A DNA stretch of 64,000 bases from Marinobacter goseongensis (GTDB lineage: Bacteria > Pseudomonadota > Gammaproteobacteria > Pseudomonadales > Oleiphilaceae): positions 248,001 to 312,000 of the forward strand of contig NZ_JAKZAI010000004.1 in NCBI RefSeq assembly GCF_023156235.1, in the 5' to 3' direction. Position numbers and translations under genes: made by a program. Shown here piece after piece: positions 63,997 through 64,000 of this stretch; positions within the stretch are counted from its first letter, which is position 1; each line of letters begins with the position of its first letter. The notes beneath the pieces are model-generated. The model was not told the DNA's origin. It saw nothing but the letters and a program-made list of their open reading frames with translations, and did not search any database.

Positions 63997-64000
63997 CGTT

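Noticed and set aside
1-64000. tRNA, rRNA, CRISPR arrays, insertion sequences, prophage genes
   Set aside because: None seen on either strand; the few dyads found are explained as terminators, operators or the repeats listed.

Overview
The window reads as chromosome of a GC-rich gammaproteobacterium. The best match to what I recognise is a Marinobacter-like or Pseudomonas-like marine bacterium. The reasons are the complete Pil-Chp twitching chemotaxis block (pilGHIJK-chpABC) next to gshB-tonB-yqgE-ruvX-pyrR-pyrB-pyrC', which is the gene order of Pseudomonas aeruginosa, together with a lipase-foldase locus and FolE/FolX. Genus assignment is inference. No rRNA, tRNA, CRISPR array, phage or transposase was seen, and no gap between genes exceeds 300 bases.

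Layout. 1-6282: a MATE pump cut by the window edge, thiol peroxidase, a Bcr/CflA pump, a LysR regulator, a PhaC-like hydrolase and a PlsC-type acyltransferase. 6279-12142: a tight six-gene operon of exported proteins, mostly lipoproteins, containing LpoB-like and YcfL-like members; its first and last genes share a C-terminal domain. 12438-14701: a small acidic protein and RNase II. 14842-18483: a metal-export operon (MerR regulator, CopA ATPase, an overlooked 38-residue membrane/His-rich ORF, a DUF411 protein) behind a MerR-type promoter. 18559-25050: a zinc-ribbon membrane protein, a CHASE-GGDEF-EAL protein, a CoA-binding protein, folX, folE, an alpha/beta hydrolase and a patatin-like protein.

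25198-28884: an arsenic operon (arsR, acr3, GAPDH, arsJ), flanked by a long inverted repeat. 29069-32224: a membrane PAS protein, then zur-znuC-znuB without znuA. 32306-45779: the Pil-Chp system, including a giant ChpA kinase of about 2,496 residues. 46060-51734: gshB, tonB, yqgE, ruvX, pyrR, pyrB and a catalytically dead dihydroorotase homologue, on the opposite strand. 51948-56724: an unusual TRAP-type transporter set (binding protein, lipoprotein, large permease) with an HU gene inserted in reverse. 56757-63996: a YkgJ-type Cys-cluster protein, a lipase / SurA-like protein / lipase-foldase locus, an AsmA-family protein, an AraC-methyltransferase fusion, a periplasmic solute-binding-like protein and a small membrane protein at the edge.

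How the parts work together: copper, arsenic and zinc each have a dedicated regulator-transport unit. The Pil-Chp block would control type IV pili, and the adjacent TonB may be linked to it. The six-gene lipoprotein operon and the small copper-operon ORF are the parts least explained by standard annotation.
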